Shown here piece by piece: positions 51,917 to 60,174 of a DNA stretch of 64,000 nucleotides. The first letter of the stretch is position 1, and every line of letters starts with the position of its first letter. Made by a program: the position numbers and the translations under genes. The notes below the pieces were generated by a model. It was not told the DNA's origin. It did not search any database and worked only from the letters and a program-made list of their open reading frames with translations. Source of the DNA: an uncultured Alphaproteobacteria bacterium (GTDB lineage: Bacteria > Pseudomonadota > Alphaproteobacteria > RF32 > CAG-239); the NCBI GenBank assembly GCA_910577205.1, contig CAJTMA010000010.1, positions 1 through 64,000 on the forward strand, in the 5' to 3' direction.

Positions 51917-53677
51917 ATGGGAAGCATTGAGATTTTTGCCAATGAGTCATACTTCAGCCTCACCATGTGGTCTTTGGTACTGTTGTTTTTAGTGGCAGTT
52001 TACAGCAGTTTTAACCTGAATATTACCAAAGCCGTTTGGTATTTGTTTGCCGGATTAACGCTTGAATTTTTGAGTGCTTGGTACGGGTATCATATTGGCT
52101 ATTTCAACAGCGCCGGGGTATCAATTAATATTCTCGTGGCAATTGAGTTGTCGTTCAGCCTTATCTCCGTGGTCATGCTTGCTTTGGCTGCGTCTGAAAT
52201 ACTTATCGGCAAAACGCCGTCTGCCGCTTATATTACCGGCGGCATTGCCATGGGTTTGGTTGCCGTTATTTTCTATTGTTTCATTTATCCTGACGGCGAC
52301 ATGATTGTGCGTATGCGCAAGATTTTCCCGATTGCCGGTTTTGCTTTCCTGACTGCGGCCTTTTGGTCTAAGGCTTTTACGCCCCGCCACTTCGGCTATT
52401 TGTTTGCCGCGATTGTGACGACCATTACTTCTTTCTACCTGCTGATGCGCCTTTTCGACATCGAAAGTTTTGTCACCGGAACATGGTACTTATCGTCTTT
52501 TACTTATGTTTTTCTTGCAATATCTTTGCTGATGATGGCCGCAGGTTATGCGCAGTATAAAGCAGATAAGCTGGAAGATAAGATTGAACAATATAACCGT
52601 AGGCTGGAAGAAATTATCAAGTCTTCGCCTTTCCCGATTGTCATCTCCCGCCTGACGGATGATAAGATTTTAATGGCGAACGATAATGCGGTTAAACTCT
52701 TTGGGTTAATGCCCAATGAATTGGAGCGCTACCGTCTGCGTGACTTCTTTGCCGACAGCGACAACCGCCAGCTCCTGACCGAGCGTCTGGAAAAAGAAAC
52801 GGAAGTGCATGATTTTGAAATCCTGGCAAAAGCCATTAACGGTGAAACGCCTTTCTGGCTGCTGACTTCAGCCAACGTCATTGACTATAATTATGACATT
52901 GCCATCTATTCGTCATTCCAGGATATTACCACCCGCAAAAACCGGGAGAATATGCTGAAAAACCAAGCCATTCGTGATCCTTTGACCTCGCTGTATAACC
53001 GCCGTTATTTTGAAGACGAAGTCAAACGCCGCATTGCTCAGGCGCAGGCCGAACACCGCCAGTACAGCGTTTTGATGATAGATGCCGACCACTTCAAGCG
53101 GGTAAATGATACTTATGGGCACAAAACCGGCGATAAGGTTTTGATAGAACTTTCCTCCACGGCAGAACGCTCCTTGCGCCAAGACGATATTGTTGCCCGT
53201 TATGGTGGCGAAGAATTTGTTGTCTTTCTGCCGGATTTGTCAGCGGAAGAAGCCAAAGGGGTCGCTGACCGCCTGCGTGAAACCATCGCCAAAATCATTG
53301 TCCGGTCTGACCAGGGGGATGAGGTAACCTTTACCGTAAGTATCGGCATTTCTTCTTCGGCCATTTCCGATAATATTGATACATTGATTAAAACTTCTGA
53401 TGACGCATTGTATCGGGCTAAGGAAAATGGCCGTAACCGTTGTGAGATTTTTACCGTGGATGATTTGAAAAACTTTAATGCCGCTGTTGAACATAAAGAT
53501 GACAGCGCTAACCATCATCCGATATTCGATAAAGAAAATGCGCAGGAAATTTCTTTGCTGGATGGGATTGATGCCAACCACATTGTCGAAGCGCAAAGCC
53601 AAATCGAGCAGCCGGAAGCTCAAAAACCTCAAGAAACCTATCCTATTTTAGGGGTGGACAATGACGAACTCAAATAA
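51917..53677 (+). CDS. Membrane-bound PAS-GGDEF diguanylate cyclase
   Basis: Makes cyclic di-GMP, a signal that usually controls motility versus attachment. The start is ATG 51917 (MGSIEIFANES). Residues 1-215 contain about seven transmembrane helices (a MASE-like sensor), then a short coiled coil, a PAS domain (about 228-345, from SSPFPIVISRLTDDKILMAND), and a GGDEF domain beginning RDPLTSLYNRRYF. The active site is GGEEF at 430-434, and the inhibitory I-site RQDD at 421-424 is intact. A disordered tail of about 75 residues ends the protein. The end overlaps the next gene by 17 bases. Confidence 0.93.
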   Translation: MGSIEIFANESYFSLTMWSLVLLFLVAVYSSFNLNITKAVWYLFAGLTLEFLSAWYGYHIGYFNSAGVSINILVAIELSFSLISVVMLALAASEILIGKTPSAAYITGGIAMGLVAVIFYCFIYPDGDMIVRMRKIFPIAGFAFLTAAFWSKAFTPRHFGYLFAAIVTTITSFYLLMRLFDIESFVTGTWYLSSFTYVFLAISLLMMAAGYAQYKADKLEDKIEQYNRRLEEIIKSSPFPIVISRLTDDKILMANDNAVKLFGLMPNELERYRLRDFFADSDNRQLLTERLEKETEVHDFEILAKAINGETPFWLLTSANVIDYNYDIAIYSSFQDITTRKNRENMLKNQAIRDPLTSLYNRRYFEDEVKRRIAQAQAEHRQYSVLMIDADHFKRVNDTYGHKTGDKVLIELSSTAERSLRQDDIVARYGGEEFVVFLPDLSAEEAKGVADRLRETIAKIIVRSDQGDEVTFTVSIGISSSAISDNIDTLIKTSDDALYRAKENGRNRCEIFTVDDLKNFNAAVEHKDDSANHHPIFDKENAQEISLLDGIDANHIVEAQSQIEQPEAQKPQETYPILGVDNDELK

Positions 53678-54812
53678 TAGCTGCCCGCTGTCGGAAATTT
53701 GTGGCGGTTGCAGCTTAAGAAACCTGCCGTTGGAGGAATACCGCAACCGGAAAACCGAAAAAGTAAAAGCTATCCTTTCCGGGATAAATCTGCCTGAAGT
53801 TAGTTATGGCGATTCGGTCTTTATCGGCGATAAAACGCGCCGCCGCGCCACTATGGCTTTTCGCTGCAAAAAAGGCGTTGTAACTTTGGGGTTTAATGCC
53901 GCTCGCAGCGATGAGGTTCTGGATTGCCCGGATTGCCAGCTGCTGACACCGGAAATTTGTAATGCGTTGCCCAAGCTTCGCGCTTTGCTGTCCGAATTAT
54001 GCAAAGAACCATATACGGTTAAGAAAAAGGGCAAAAAGCCACAGGCTGTTTATGTGACAGCCGGGGATATAGCTGTTACCGCTGCTGCCAATGGTTTGGA
54101 TATTGTTTTAGAAATAGCCGAGTTGCCGGATCTTGGACACCGGATGATTATTTGTGAGGCGGTTGCCGCAGCAGAAGAAATTATCCGCGTATCATGGCGC
54201 CGCCGCCCGGATGAAACGCCCGAGCCGATTATCGAAAAAGCCAAACCGGTGATAAATATTGCCGGACGTCAGGTCTACATTCCTGCCGGAACTTTTCTTC
54301 AGCCGTCGGCGGAAGGCGAAAGTGCCTTGATTGGTTTGGTCTTAAAATACCTTGGGGAAACCCGTGGCAAAATCGCTGATTTATTTTGCGGTGTGGGGAC
54401 TTTTTCATATCCTTTGGCCGGCTTGGACGGCAATAAGGTTTATGCCGTTGATTCGTCAGTGCCGCTTTTGAACGGGTTTCGCCAGTCTGTAAATAAAAAC
54501 ATGATTTCTAATATTGAAATCACCGCTAAAAACCTTTTCAAATATCCGCTGGATGAAATGGAATTAAAAGGTTTTGAGGTGGTTGTTTTTGATCCGCCGC
54601 GCGCCGGAGCGGAAGCTCAGGTCAAGCAGCTGGCTGCCTTGCCGGAAAACAACCGCCCGCAGAAAATAATTGCCGTATCCTGCAATCCGCGCAGCTTTGT
54701 CCGTGATGCGAATATTTTGCTGTCCGGCGGCTATAAGCTGGCGGAAGTGACAATTGTTGACCAGTTTGTATATTCTGACCACAGTGAGCTGGTTGCCTTG
54801 TTTACAAAATAA
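53661..54812 (+). CDS. 23S rRNA m5U methyltransferase family protein (RlmD/RumA-like)
   Basis: A SAM-dependent RNA (uracil-C5) methyltransferase. The N-terminal iron-sulfur ligands are visible as C8 and CGGC at 14-17 plus DCPDC near 90, and no TRAM domain precedes them. The methyltransferase motif is IADLFCGVGTFSYPLA, the catalytic region is VFDPPRAGA, and the nucleophile Cys is in VSCNPRSF near the C-terminus. Exact target uridine cannot be told from sequence. Its start lies within the end of the diguanylate cyclase gene, so it is co-transcribed with it. Confidence 0.9.
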   Translation: MTNSNNSCPLSEICGGCSLRNLPLEEYRNRKTEKVKAILSGINLPEVSYGDSVFIGDKTRRRATMAFRCKKGVVTLGFNAARSDEVLDCPDCQLLTPEICNALPKLRALLSELCKEPYTVKKKGKKPQAVYVTAGDIAVTAAANGLDIVLEIAELPDLGHRMIICEAVAAAEEIIRVSWRRRPDETPEPIIEKAKPVINIAGRQVYIPAGTFLQPSAEGESALIGLVLKYLGETRGKIADLFCGVGTFSYPLAGLDGNKVYAVDSSVPLLNGFRQSVNKNMISNIEITAKNLFKYPLDEMELKGFEVVVFDPPRAGAEAQVKQLAALPENNRPQKIIAVSCNPRSFVRDANILLSGGYKLAEVTIVDQFVYSDHSELVALFTK

Positions 54813-54847
54813 AAGGAAGCGGATATAGTAAAGCCGGGAGATAAAAT

Positions 54848-55369
54848 TTGACCGTATTGAAAAAAATAAATTTGTTGTTTTGGCTGCTGGTTTCCGGCTG
54901 CTCATACAGTTCCATGGACTATGAAACCTGCCCTCGGGTACAGATTATCCGCGATAACGCTTATTTGACGCAGGTAGTCAATTATCGTGAGAATTTTCAG
55001 GTTAATCTCATCGGCTATGACGGCTATTGCTATTATGACCGCAAAATCAGTCAGAACAAAGCGCTGATTAAGCCGATTTTTCAAATTAAGCGCCTGCGTC
55101 CCGGTGATGAAACCGAAGTACATTTTTCCTTTTATACCGAAACAGTGAAAGGCCCGCCGCAATATATCGGTAAAAAGACGCATTTTGCCGTTGCAGAAAT
55201 TCCGTCCGATGCAATAGAAATCGAATATACCGCGCCGCAGGTTTTGGTTTATGTCCCCGAAGAATTTAAATACAGCTATGATATTAATATGGGCTTGGTT
55301 ATCAGCCCCGAGGAGCGGAAATATAACAAACGCACCTTTGATATAGAATACCGTTATTACGACAAATAA
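54848..55369 (+). CDS. Lipoprotein of unknown function (173 aa)
   Basis: Starts at TTG 54848 with GGGAG upstream. The signal sequence ends in a lipobox (LLVSGC, Cys near 18), so it is a lipoprotein. The mature region is rich in Tyr and beta-type stretches (NYRENFQVNLIGYDGYCYYDRKI, FSFYTETVKGP) and has no recognised motif. It lies between the methyltransferase and tkt, 10 bases before the tkt start. Confidence 0.75.
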   Translation: MTVLKKINLLFWLLVSGCSYSSMDYETCPRVQIIRDNAYLTQVVNYRENFQVNLIGYDGYCYYDRKISQNKALIKPIFQIKRLRPGDETEVHFSFYTETVKGPPQYIGKKTHFAVAEIPSDAIEIEYTAPQVLVYVPEEFKYSYDINMGLVISPEERKYNKRTFDIEYRYYDK

Positions 55370-55379
55370 GGAGAAACAA

Positions 55380-57353
55380 ATGATGTTTGGTGAAAATACA
55401 CAGTTGTCCAGCATGGCAAACGCGATTCGTTTTCTGAGTGCGGATGCAATTGAAAAATCAAAATCCGGACACCCGGGTATGCCGTTGGGGATGGCTGATG
55501 TCGCAACAGTTTTGTTTTCCAAATTCATTAAATTAAATCCGCAAGCGCCGCATTGGTTTGACCGCGACCGTTTTGTGCTGTCTGCCGGTCATGGCTCAAT
55601 GCTGATGTACTCGCTGCTTTATCTCATGGGCTATGAAGATATTTCCATTGATGATCTTATGAACTTCCGCCAGTTGGGTGCTAAAACCGCCGGACACCCG
55701 GAATACGGACACCTTGCCGGTATAGATATGACTACCGGACCGTTGGGGCAGGGGATTTCATCCGCCGTCGGTATGGCGCTGGCGGAAAGAATTATCAATG
55801 CTAAATATGGTGATGATTTGTGCAGCCACTACACTTATGTCATTAACGGTGACGGTTGTCTGATGGAAGGCATTTCTGAAGAGGCAATATCTTTAGCCGG
55901 CCACCTTCGCTTGAATAAACTGATTGTCCTGTGGGATAATAACAATATCACAATCGACGGCACAGTCGACAAAGCCAATTCCACCGACCAGATTAAACGT
56001 TTTCAGGCTGTTGGCTGGAATACGCAGGAAATTGACGGGCACGATTATAGCGCGATTGAAAAAGCCATTGCCAAAGCGCAAAAGTCAGATAAGCCGACAT
56101 TAATTGCCTGCAAAACCAAAATTGGTTTTGGTGCGCCGAATAAAGCCGGCACATCAAAATGCCACGGTTCTCCGTTGGGAGCAGATGAAGTTGCCGCAAT
56201 GCGCAAAGCTCTGAATTGGAACTATGATCCGTTTGAAGTGCCGGAAGAAATTTTAAGCGCATGGCGTTCTGCCGCTCGCCGCAATGCCGAAACCTATGCA
56301 AAGTGGCAGGAAAAAGCCCAGGCCGCCGGAAAAGAATTTGATGATTACATTAATGACCGCCTGCCGGCTGATTGGGATAAACATCTTAAGGCTTTGGAAG
56401 AAAAAGCTATTTCCGAGCAAACAAAAGTTGCCACCCGCAAAGCCTCTCAGCTGTGCCTGGAGCAGATTATGCCTTATGTGCCGCAGATTGTCGGCGGTTC
56501 GGCTGACTTGGCTGCCTCTAATCTGACTTTTGTTGACGGTATGAAAACTGTAACTGCCGATGATTATAACGGCAACAATATTATGTATGGCATTCGTGAA
56601 CACGCCATGGGCGCAATTATGAACGGCCTGGCATTGCATGGCGGTGTCATTCCTTATGGCGGCACATTCTTTGTCTTTTCTGATTATATGCGTCCGTCGA
56701 TGCGTCTGGCTGCCTTAATGGGCATCCGTGCCATTTATGTCCTAACCCATGATTCTATCGGTGTCGGCGAAGATGGGCCGACCCATCAGCCCGTGGAACA
56801 CCTGGCGTCTTATCGCGCAATGCCGAATATCTATACTTTCCGCCCTTGCGACGTGGTAGAAACTGCGGAATGCTGGCGTGTGGCGATTGAGAGCGAGAAA
56901 ACGCCAAGCATTTTGGCTTTGTCCCGTCAGAATTTGCCGCTGCTGCGCACCTCTGCCGATATTAATTTAAGTGCCCGCGGCGGCTATATCATCGCCGGCG
57001 ATAAAAACAAACGCCAAGCAACGCTGATTGCCACCGGTTCTGAAGTTTCTCTGGCGGTTGAAGCCATGCACAAGCTGGCGGAAGAAGGGATTAATGTTGC
57101 GGTTGTTTCCATGCCTTGTACGGAATTATTTGACAAGCAGGATATTTCTTATCAGGAAGATGTTTTGGGAACAGCGCCCCGCATTGCGATTGAAGCCGCT
57201 GCCAAATTTGGCTGGGAACGTTATGTCGGCCTGAAAGGCGATGTTATCGGCATGGATGGCTTCGGAGCTTCCGGTCCGGCAGAAGAGCTGTACGGCTACT
57301 TTGGCATAACGCTTGAAGAAGTTGTCGATTCTGTGAAGAATTGTTTGAAATAA
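55380..57353 (+). CDS. tkt: Transketolase
   Basis: Thiamine-diphosphate enzyme of the pentose-phosphate pathway, 657 residues, normal length. Visible motifs are HPGMPLGMAD near residue 30 (substrate His), GHGSMLMYSL, TGPLGQGI, the ThDP-binding GDGCLMEGISEEAI...WDNNNITIDG region, GSADLAASN, and GVGEDGPTHQPVEHLASYRAMPN with catalytic Glu/His region. GGAG precedes the ATG. It ends at a strong terminator before the small HTH gene. Confidence 0.97.
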   Translation: MMFGENTQLSSMANAIRFLSADAIEKSKSGHPGMPLGMADVATVLFSKFIKLNPQAPHWFDRDRFVLSAGHGSMLMYSLLYLMGYEDISIDDLMNFRQLGAKTAGHPEYGHLAGIDMTTGPLGQGISSAVGMALAERIINAKYGDDLCSHYTYVINGDGCLMEGISEEAISLAGHLRLNKLIVLWDNNNITIDGTVDKANSTDQIKRFQAVGWNTQEIDGHDYSAIEKAIAKAQKSDKPTLIACKTKIGFGAPNKAGTSKCHGSPLGADEVAAMRKALNWNYDPFEVPEEILSAWRSAARRNAETYAKWQEKAQAAGKEFDDYINDRLPADWDKHLKALEEKAISEQTKVATRKASQLCLEQIMPYVPQIVGGSADLAASNLTFVDGMKTVTADDYNGNNIMYGIREHAMGAIMNGLALHGGVIPYGGTFFVFSDYMRPSMRLAALMGIRAIYVLTHDSIGVGEDGPTHQPVEHLASYRAMPNIYTFRPCDVVETAECWRVAIESEKTPSILALSRQNLPLLRTSADINLSARGGYIIAGDKNKRQATLIATGSEVSLAVEAMHKLAEEGINVAVVSMPCTELFDKQDISYQEDVLGTAPRIAIEAAAKFGWERYVGLKGDVIGMDGFGASGPAEELYGYFGITLEEVVDSVKNCLK

Positions 57354-57363
57354 GTTTAATAGT

Positions 57364-57391
57364 CAGGGCTTTGAATTTTATCAAAGCCCTG
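57364..57391. terminator. Bidirectional terminator after tkt
   Basis: CAGGGCTTTGA (57364-57374) pairs with TCAAAGCCCTG (57381-57391). Confidence 0.88.
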
Positions 57392-57396
57392 TTTGC

Positions 57397-57636
57397 TTAA
57401 TCCGTCAGCGTTAGTTGAATTTTTTTGTGAAACAGTGACATCAAATAATTCAGCTCTCCGATATTGGGTGTTGCCTGACCGTTGATAAGTGCTTGCAAAT
57501 ATATCGGCGACCAGCTGGTCATATGCGCCAGCTCAGTTATGGTTAGCTTGTTTTCGGTAAGCAGGTTTTGCAAAATCCGGGCAATATCCAGCCGCAGATT
57601 TTTGAGATTAGTTAAACGTTGTCTTTTTTGTAACAT
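57397..57636 (-). CDS. Small XRE-like HTH protein (79 aa)
   Basis: A short helix-turn-helix protein: LDIARILQNLLTENKLTITELAHMTSWSPIYLQALINGQATPNIGELNYL matches the Cro/C1-type HTH (helix 2 ITELAHMT, recognition helix SPIYLQALING). I chose ATG 57636 (MLQKRQR) because GGAG lies six bases before it, within the codons of a slightly longer frame. It could be a stand-alone repressor or antitoxin; no toxin is next to it. Its promoter region faces the candidate RNA locus. Confidence 0.7.
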   Translation of the reverse strand: MLQKRQRLTNLKNLRLDIARILQNLLTENKLTITELAHMTSWSPIYLQALINGQATPNIGELNYLMSLFHKKIQLTLTD

Positions 57637-57700
57637 TTCCAACTCCATTTTTGTTTTGATACCATTAACCGCTTTGCGAAAACAGATGATGGCATAAGGT

Positions 57701-57863
57701 TAAAACAAAACCTGCCTTTAGATTTCTAAAGGCAGGGGAGTTGCAAACTGTAACAGAACAGTCCGGGTTATTCGACATAAGCTTATATCCCCGGCTCCCC
57801 TCAAAAGGAGTCGTTCTTTTCTGTTAGGAGTTTGCATACTCCACAGCCCGTCTCCGGACTGCG
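57701..57863 (-). ncRNA. Candidate structured non-coding RNA with promoter and terminator
   Basis: On the minus strand a promoter (TTGCAA at 57897-57892, 16-base spacer, TACAAT at 57875-57870) is followed by a structured segment and a perfect 12-bp terminator stem (CCTGCCTTTAGA at 57711-57722 with TCTAAAGGCAGG at 57725-57736), ending TTTTGTTTTA. The RNA of about 160 bases begins with CAGTCCGG (57861-57854), which pairs with CCGGACTG (57766-57759). GGAGTATGCAAACTCC forms a local hairpin, but the same segment (57842-57821) is also nearly complementary to 57756-57737. The order A-B-A'-B' means either a pseudoknot or two exclusive folds. There is no ORF. A 6S-like RNA is possible, but I see no diagnostic motif. 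Confidence 0.65.
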
Positions 57864-57869
57864 AGAATG

Positions 57870-57897
57870 ATTGTAAGGCAAAATAGTTAATTTGCAA
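57870..57897 (-). promoter_or_regulatory. Promoter of the minus-strand candidate RNA
   Basis: TTGCAA, a 16-base spacer and TACAAT, read on the minus strand. Expected start near 57863, exactly at the first stem of the RNA. Confidence 0.65.
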
Positions 57898-57904
57898 TGA
57901 AAAA

Positions 57905-58490
57905 AGAATGGCCGTTATTGTCATCCCCGGCTTGATTATTCGTTGCCTTGGCGAATTCAGCGTCAGTATGAATAGAATAATCGTTGACCGGGAAACTCGG
58001 ATAAAGATAGTTTTATTAGTTAACCTGAATTACCCGATTAAGTCGGGTAATGACGTTTTTTTGATGCCCTGCCATGCAGCCCGCACCCAACGTGTGGGGC
58101 ATTGCGAGCGAAGTAAGTAATTGATTAAACGTCATTGGAGCGCGACAGCTTCACTGCTTGCTCACTATGTTTCGAGGAACAACGTGACGAAGTAATCTCG
58201 GCTAATTGATAAGGTATTCCCCTATAACTGTCATAGCGAGGAGCACCCGAATGTCGGGTGCGACGTGGCTATCTCAGCGATATTAATAAGGCCGGGATTA
58301 CATCGCTCCGCTCGTGATGACAATGCTTTATTTGTTCTGGATTCCCAATCAGCTCGCTTTGCTCGCGTTTGGAATGACATTCTTTGCCTTAGATGCAGTC
58401 TGCGTCCCGCCATGCAGCCCGCAGCCAACGTGTGGGTCATAGCGAGGGACAACTCAGCTATCCCGGCAAAATCCCAATTATTATAAATAC
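57905..58490. repeat. Cluster of dispersed palindromic repeat fragments
   Basis: About 580 bases without a convincing gene are filled with related short elements. Two 37-base direct repeats (58072-58108 and 58410-58446) begin CCATGCAGCCCGCA and differ at three positions. Several fragments of a GTCAT(T/A)GCGAG...CGACGTGGC(A/T)ATCTC type occur (58229-58275, 58430-58465). Hairpins include GCACCCGA/TCGGGTGC (about 58244-58263) and ACCCGA/TCGGGT (58032-58048). A fragment TCTGGATTCCCAATC...GGAATGACA (about 58338-58380) resembles repeats known from Rickettsiales and other genomes. These are probably mobile palindromic elements inserted in one another. Confidence 0.7.
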
Positions 58491-58500
58491 AAAATATATC

Positions 58501-58529
58501 TTGACAAATTTAAAGAAAAAATGCAATAT
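58501..58529 (+). promoter_or_regulatory. Promoter of the plus-strand candidate RNA
   Basis: TTGACA (58501-58506), a 17-base spacer and CAATAT (58524-58529). Confidence 0.6.
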
Positions 58530-58535
58530 GGGACA

Positions 58536-58721
58536 AAATTAGCCGCAAGGCGGTATCCGCCGACAGGTCGAATTAAAATTAAAACAATTTTTTCGAAGCG
58601 GGAAATTTATAAACCATAACTAACTCCAAATAAGCAGGTTTATAAATTGGTTTCGAAACAGGCAGGCTCTGCGGAGGCTGCGTGAAAAAAGGGACTGATG
58701 TCATGTCAGCCCCTTTTCATT
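58536..58721 (+). ncRNA. Candidate structured non-coding RNA (plus strand)
   Basis: Downstream of a good promoter, a segment of about 180 bases has no ORF but strong folding. GGCGG-TAT-CCGCC forms a hairpin near 58549-58561. AATTTATAAACC (about 58605-58616) pairs perfectly with GGTTTATAAATT (58638-58649), extended by TTTCGAA and TTCGAAA. Short GC-rich segments near the ends (AGCC...GCA and TGC...GGCT) can close the whole. It ends at the hairpin shared with the convergent lipoprotein gene. No plus-strand gene follows, so it is not a leader. I cannot match it to a known RNA. Confidence 0.5.
58686..58720. terminator. Bidirectional terminator between the plus-strand RNA and the lipoprotein gene
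   Basis: AAAAGGGACTGA and TGTCAGCCCCTTTT pair with one mismatch; on the minus strand six T residues follow, so it works best for the lipoprotein gene. Confidence 0.75.
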
Positions 58722-58735
58722 ATGCAGCTTTCTGG

Positions 58736-59245
58736 TTAGATTGATTGCAGGGCGTACAAATCTTTGACAGCCCAGCTGCCGGATTTGTTGCTTAACACAT
58801 AAACAATATTGCCTTTGCATAAACCAAACCATACGCCGTTACAATCGCTTTTGGTATAAACTTCAACCGTATTGGCATCAATCGGTTTCAAGCGGACAAT
58901 CTGAAAGCTTGCTTTACTTGGACGTTGCAAGCTGTCATCTTCCATGAATGTAAATTTAGGCAGCTTTTTCGGATCGCATTCTGCAAGTTTGTGGTCGATT
59001 GTGCATTTAACCTGCATATCAATAGCGCAGACAATATCACTTCCTTTATCACAACCTTGCGGAAGATTTCCCGATTCGTAATTATAAACAATATCTTCGA
59101 ATTGAATATCAAATTGCGGTTTGGCGACCATTTGTTCGCCGGCTTCCAGTTGTTGTTCGGTTTGTGCCTGAGTTGTTTCTTCCTGTTTGTCAGAGCAGGC
59201 GCTGATGAGCAAAACGGCGCTTAATGCCGCCCAAAATTTTTTCAT
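58736..59245 (-). CDS. Lipoprotein of unknown function (169 aa)
   Basis: Signal sequence MKKFWAALSAVLLISAC ends in a lipobox with Cys17, then a Gln/Glu/Thr-rich linker. The mature domain has several Cys (CDKGSDIVCAIDMQVKC, AECDPKK, SDCNGVWFGLCKG) that may pair in the periplasm. No family recognised. AAGGA precedes the ATG by ten bases. A strong terminator follows. It lies next to the beta-barrel gene on the same strand but 158 bases apart. Confidence 0.8.
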   Translation of the reverse strand: MKKFWAALSAVLLISACSDKQEETTQAQTEQQLEAGEQMVAKPQFDIQFEDIVYNYESGNLPQGCDKGSDIVCAIDMQVKCTIDHKLAECDPKKLPKFTFMEDDSLQRPSKASFQIVRLKPIDANTVEVYTKSDCNGVWFGLCKGNIVYVLSNKSGSWAVKDLYALQSI

Positions 59246-59358
59246 GATAACAAATCCTTATGTTCTGTTGGTGATGTATAAAGTAATAAATCTTCTTTAG
59301 TCAGCTGTCTACAAAGATTTAATACCTCTCATTAAAAAATTAAACCTTTGGTTATAAA

Positions 59359-59386
59359 AAAAGGAGGAAGCGAACTTCCCCCTTTT
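59359..59386 (-). terminator. Terminator of the beta-barrel gene
   Basis: On the minus strand AAAAGGGGGAAG, loop TTCG and CTTCCTCCTTTT (one G-T), followed by more T residues. Confidence 0.88.
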
Positions 59387-59403
59387 GACGACTATCTTTC
59401 AAA

Positions 59404-59967
59404 TTAGAAAGAGTATCTAACGCCTGCGGAGTATTCCCACATATCGTTAACATCTTCAACATCATTGATGTTAACATAGCGAACCAAACCGCGAACAGCA
59501 ACATTTTCATCAACCTGATACTGCAAGCCGCCGCCAAAACGGTAGCCGATACCACGGTCACGATGGTGCTTCGGAGCATCAATCCCACGGAATTTAGCAT
59601 CAAACTCATATTCGCCGATACCAGCAGTTCCGACCAAAGAGAAAACCTGATCGCAACCTAACGGCAGATAACCCATCAAATCCAAACCATAAGCTTGGAA
59701 TTTGGTTTTAGCGCGCAAATCATGATCAACGCCTTTGTTATCTGTGTCAGAATACTGATAGAAAACTTCTGTTCCGAAATATTTGTTATATTCCGTACCG
59801 ACGTTAACGGAAGCAGAATTGTATTTCGGGCTGATACCGTCATAATCAGCATCAGTATAGGTGTAATCAACACCAACATACGGCTTGAAAGATTCGGCGG
59901 CATTAGCATTGGCGCTCAAAGCCAAAACAGATACAGCGGCAAATAAAGAAGAAACAGCAAATTTCAT
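59404..59967 (-). CDS. Outer-membrane beta-barrel protein (OmpA/Opa-like, 187 aa)
   Basis: Signal peptide MKFAVSSLFAAVSVLALSANANA, then an eight-stranded barrel-type sequence with alternating strands: FKPYVGVDYTYTDADYD, SASVNVGTEYNKYFGTEVFYQYS, KFQAYGLDLMGYLPL, FSLVGTAGIGEYEF, GIGYRFGGGLQYQV. The final residue is Phe (YSAGVRYSF), the usual outer-membrane insertion signal. AAGGAA precedes the ATG by nine bases. It resembles small porin-family or opacity-type proteins; no transport role can be told. Confidence 0.88.
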   Translation of the reverse strand: MKFAVSSLFAAVSVLALSANANAAESFKPYVGVDYTYTDADYDGISPKYNSASVNVGTEYNKYFGTEVFYQYSDTDNKGVDHDLRAKTKFQAYGLDLMGYLPLGCDQVFSLVGTAGIGEYEFDAKFRGIDAPKHHRDRGIGYRFGGGLQYQVDENVAVRGLVRYVNINDVEDVNDMWEYSAGVRYSF

Positions 59968-60122
59968 AAGATTAGTTCCTTTCGTTTAAGTTGAACAACC
60001 GGGCTGAAAAATAATATTCCCGGCATTTGGTTATGGCTTACTATATCGCATATTTCTGAAATGTGAAGTAAAAATATATTACTATTGTTACAAACTATAA
60101 ATTAACCATCTTTGAAATAAGG

Positions 60123-60151
60123 TTGTCTAAAGGCATAAAAAGTGCTATAAC
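60123..60151 (+). promoter_or_regulatory. Predicted promoter of the pilin-fliX operon
   Basis: TTGTCT (60123-60128), a 17-base spacer and TATAAC (60146-60151), 23 bases before the pilin-like ATG. Confidence 0.5.
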
Positions 60152-60174
60152 AAATAGTTGACGGAGGAATATAG

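Noticed and set aside
57720-57870. Assignment of the minus-strand RNA as SRP RNA, tmRNA or RNase P RNA
   Set aside because: The SRP GGAAGCAGCC-type loop, a tmRNA tag frame and the RNase P GAAAGTCC core with its partners are not seen.
57905-58490. Short frames of about 70 residues on both strands
   Set aside because: They cover palindromic repeats, have no ribosome sites and read as repeat translations.
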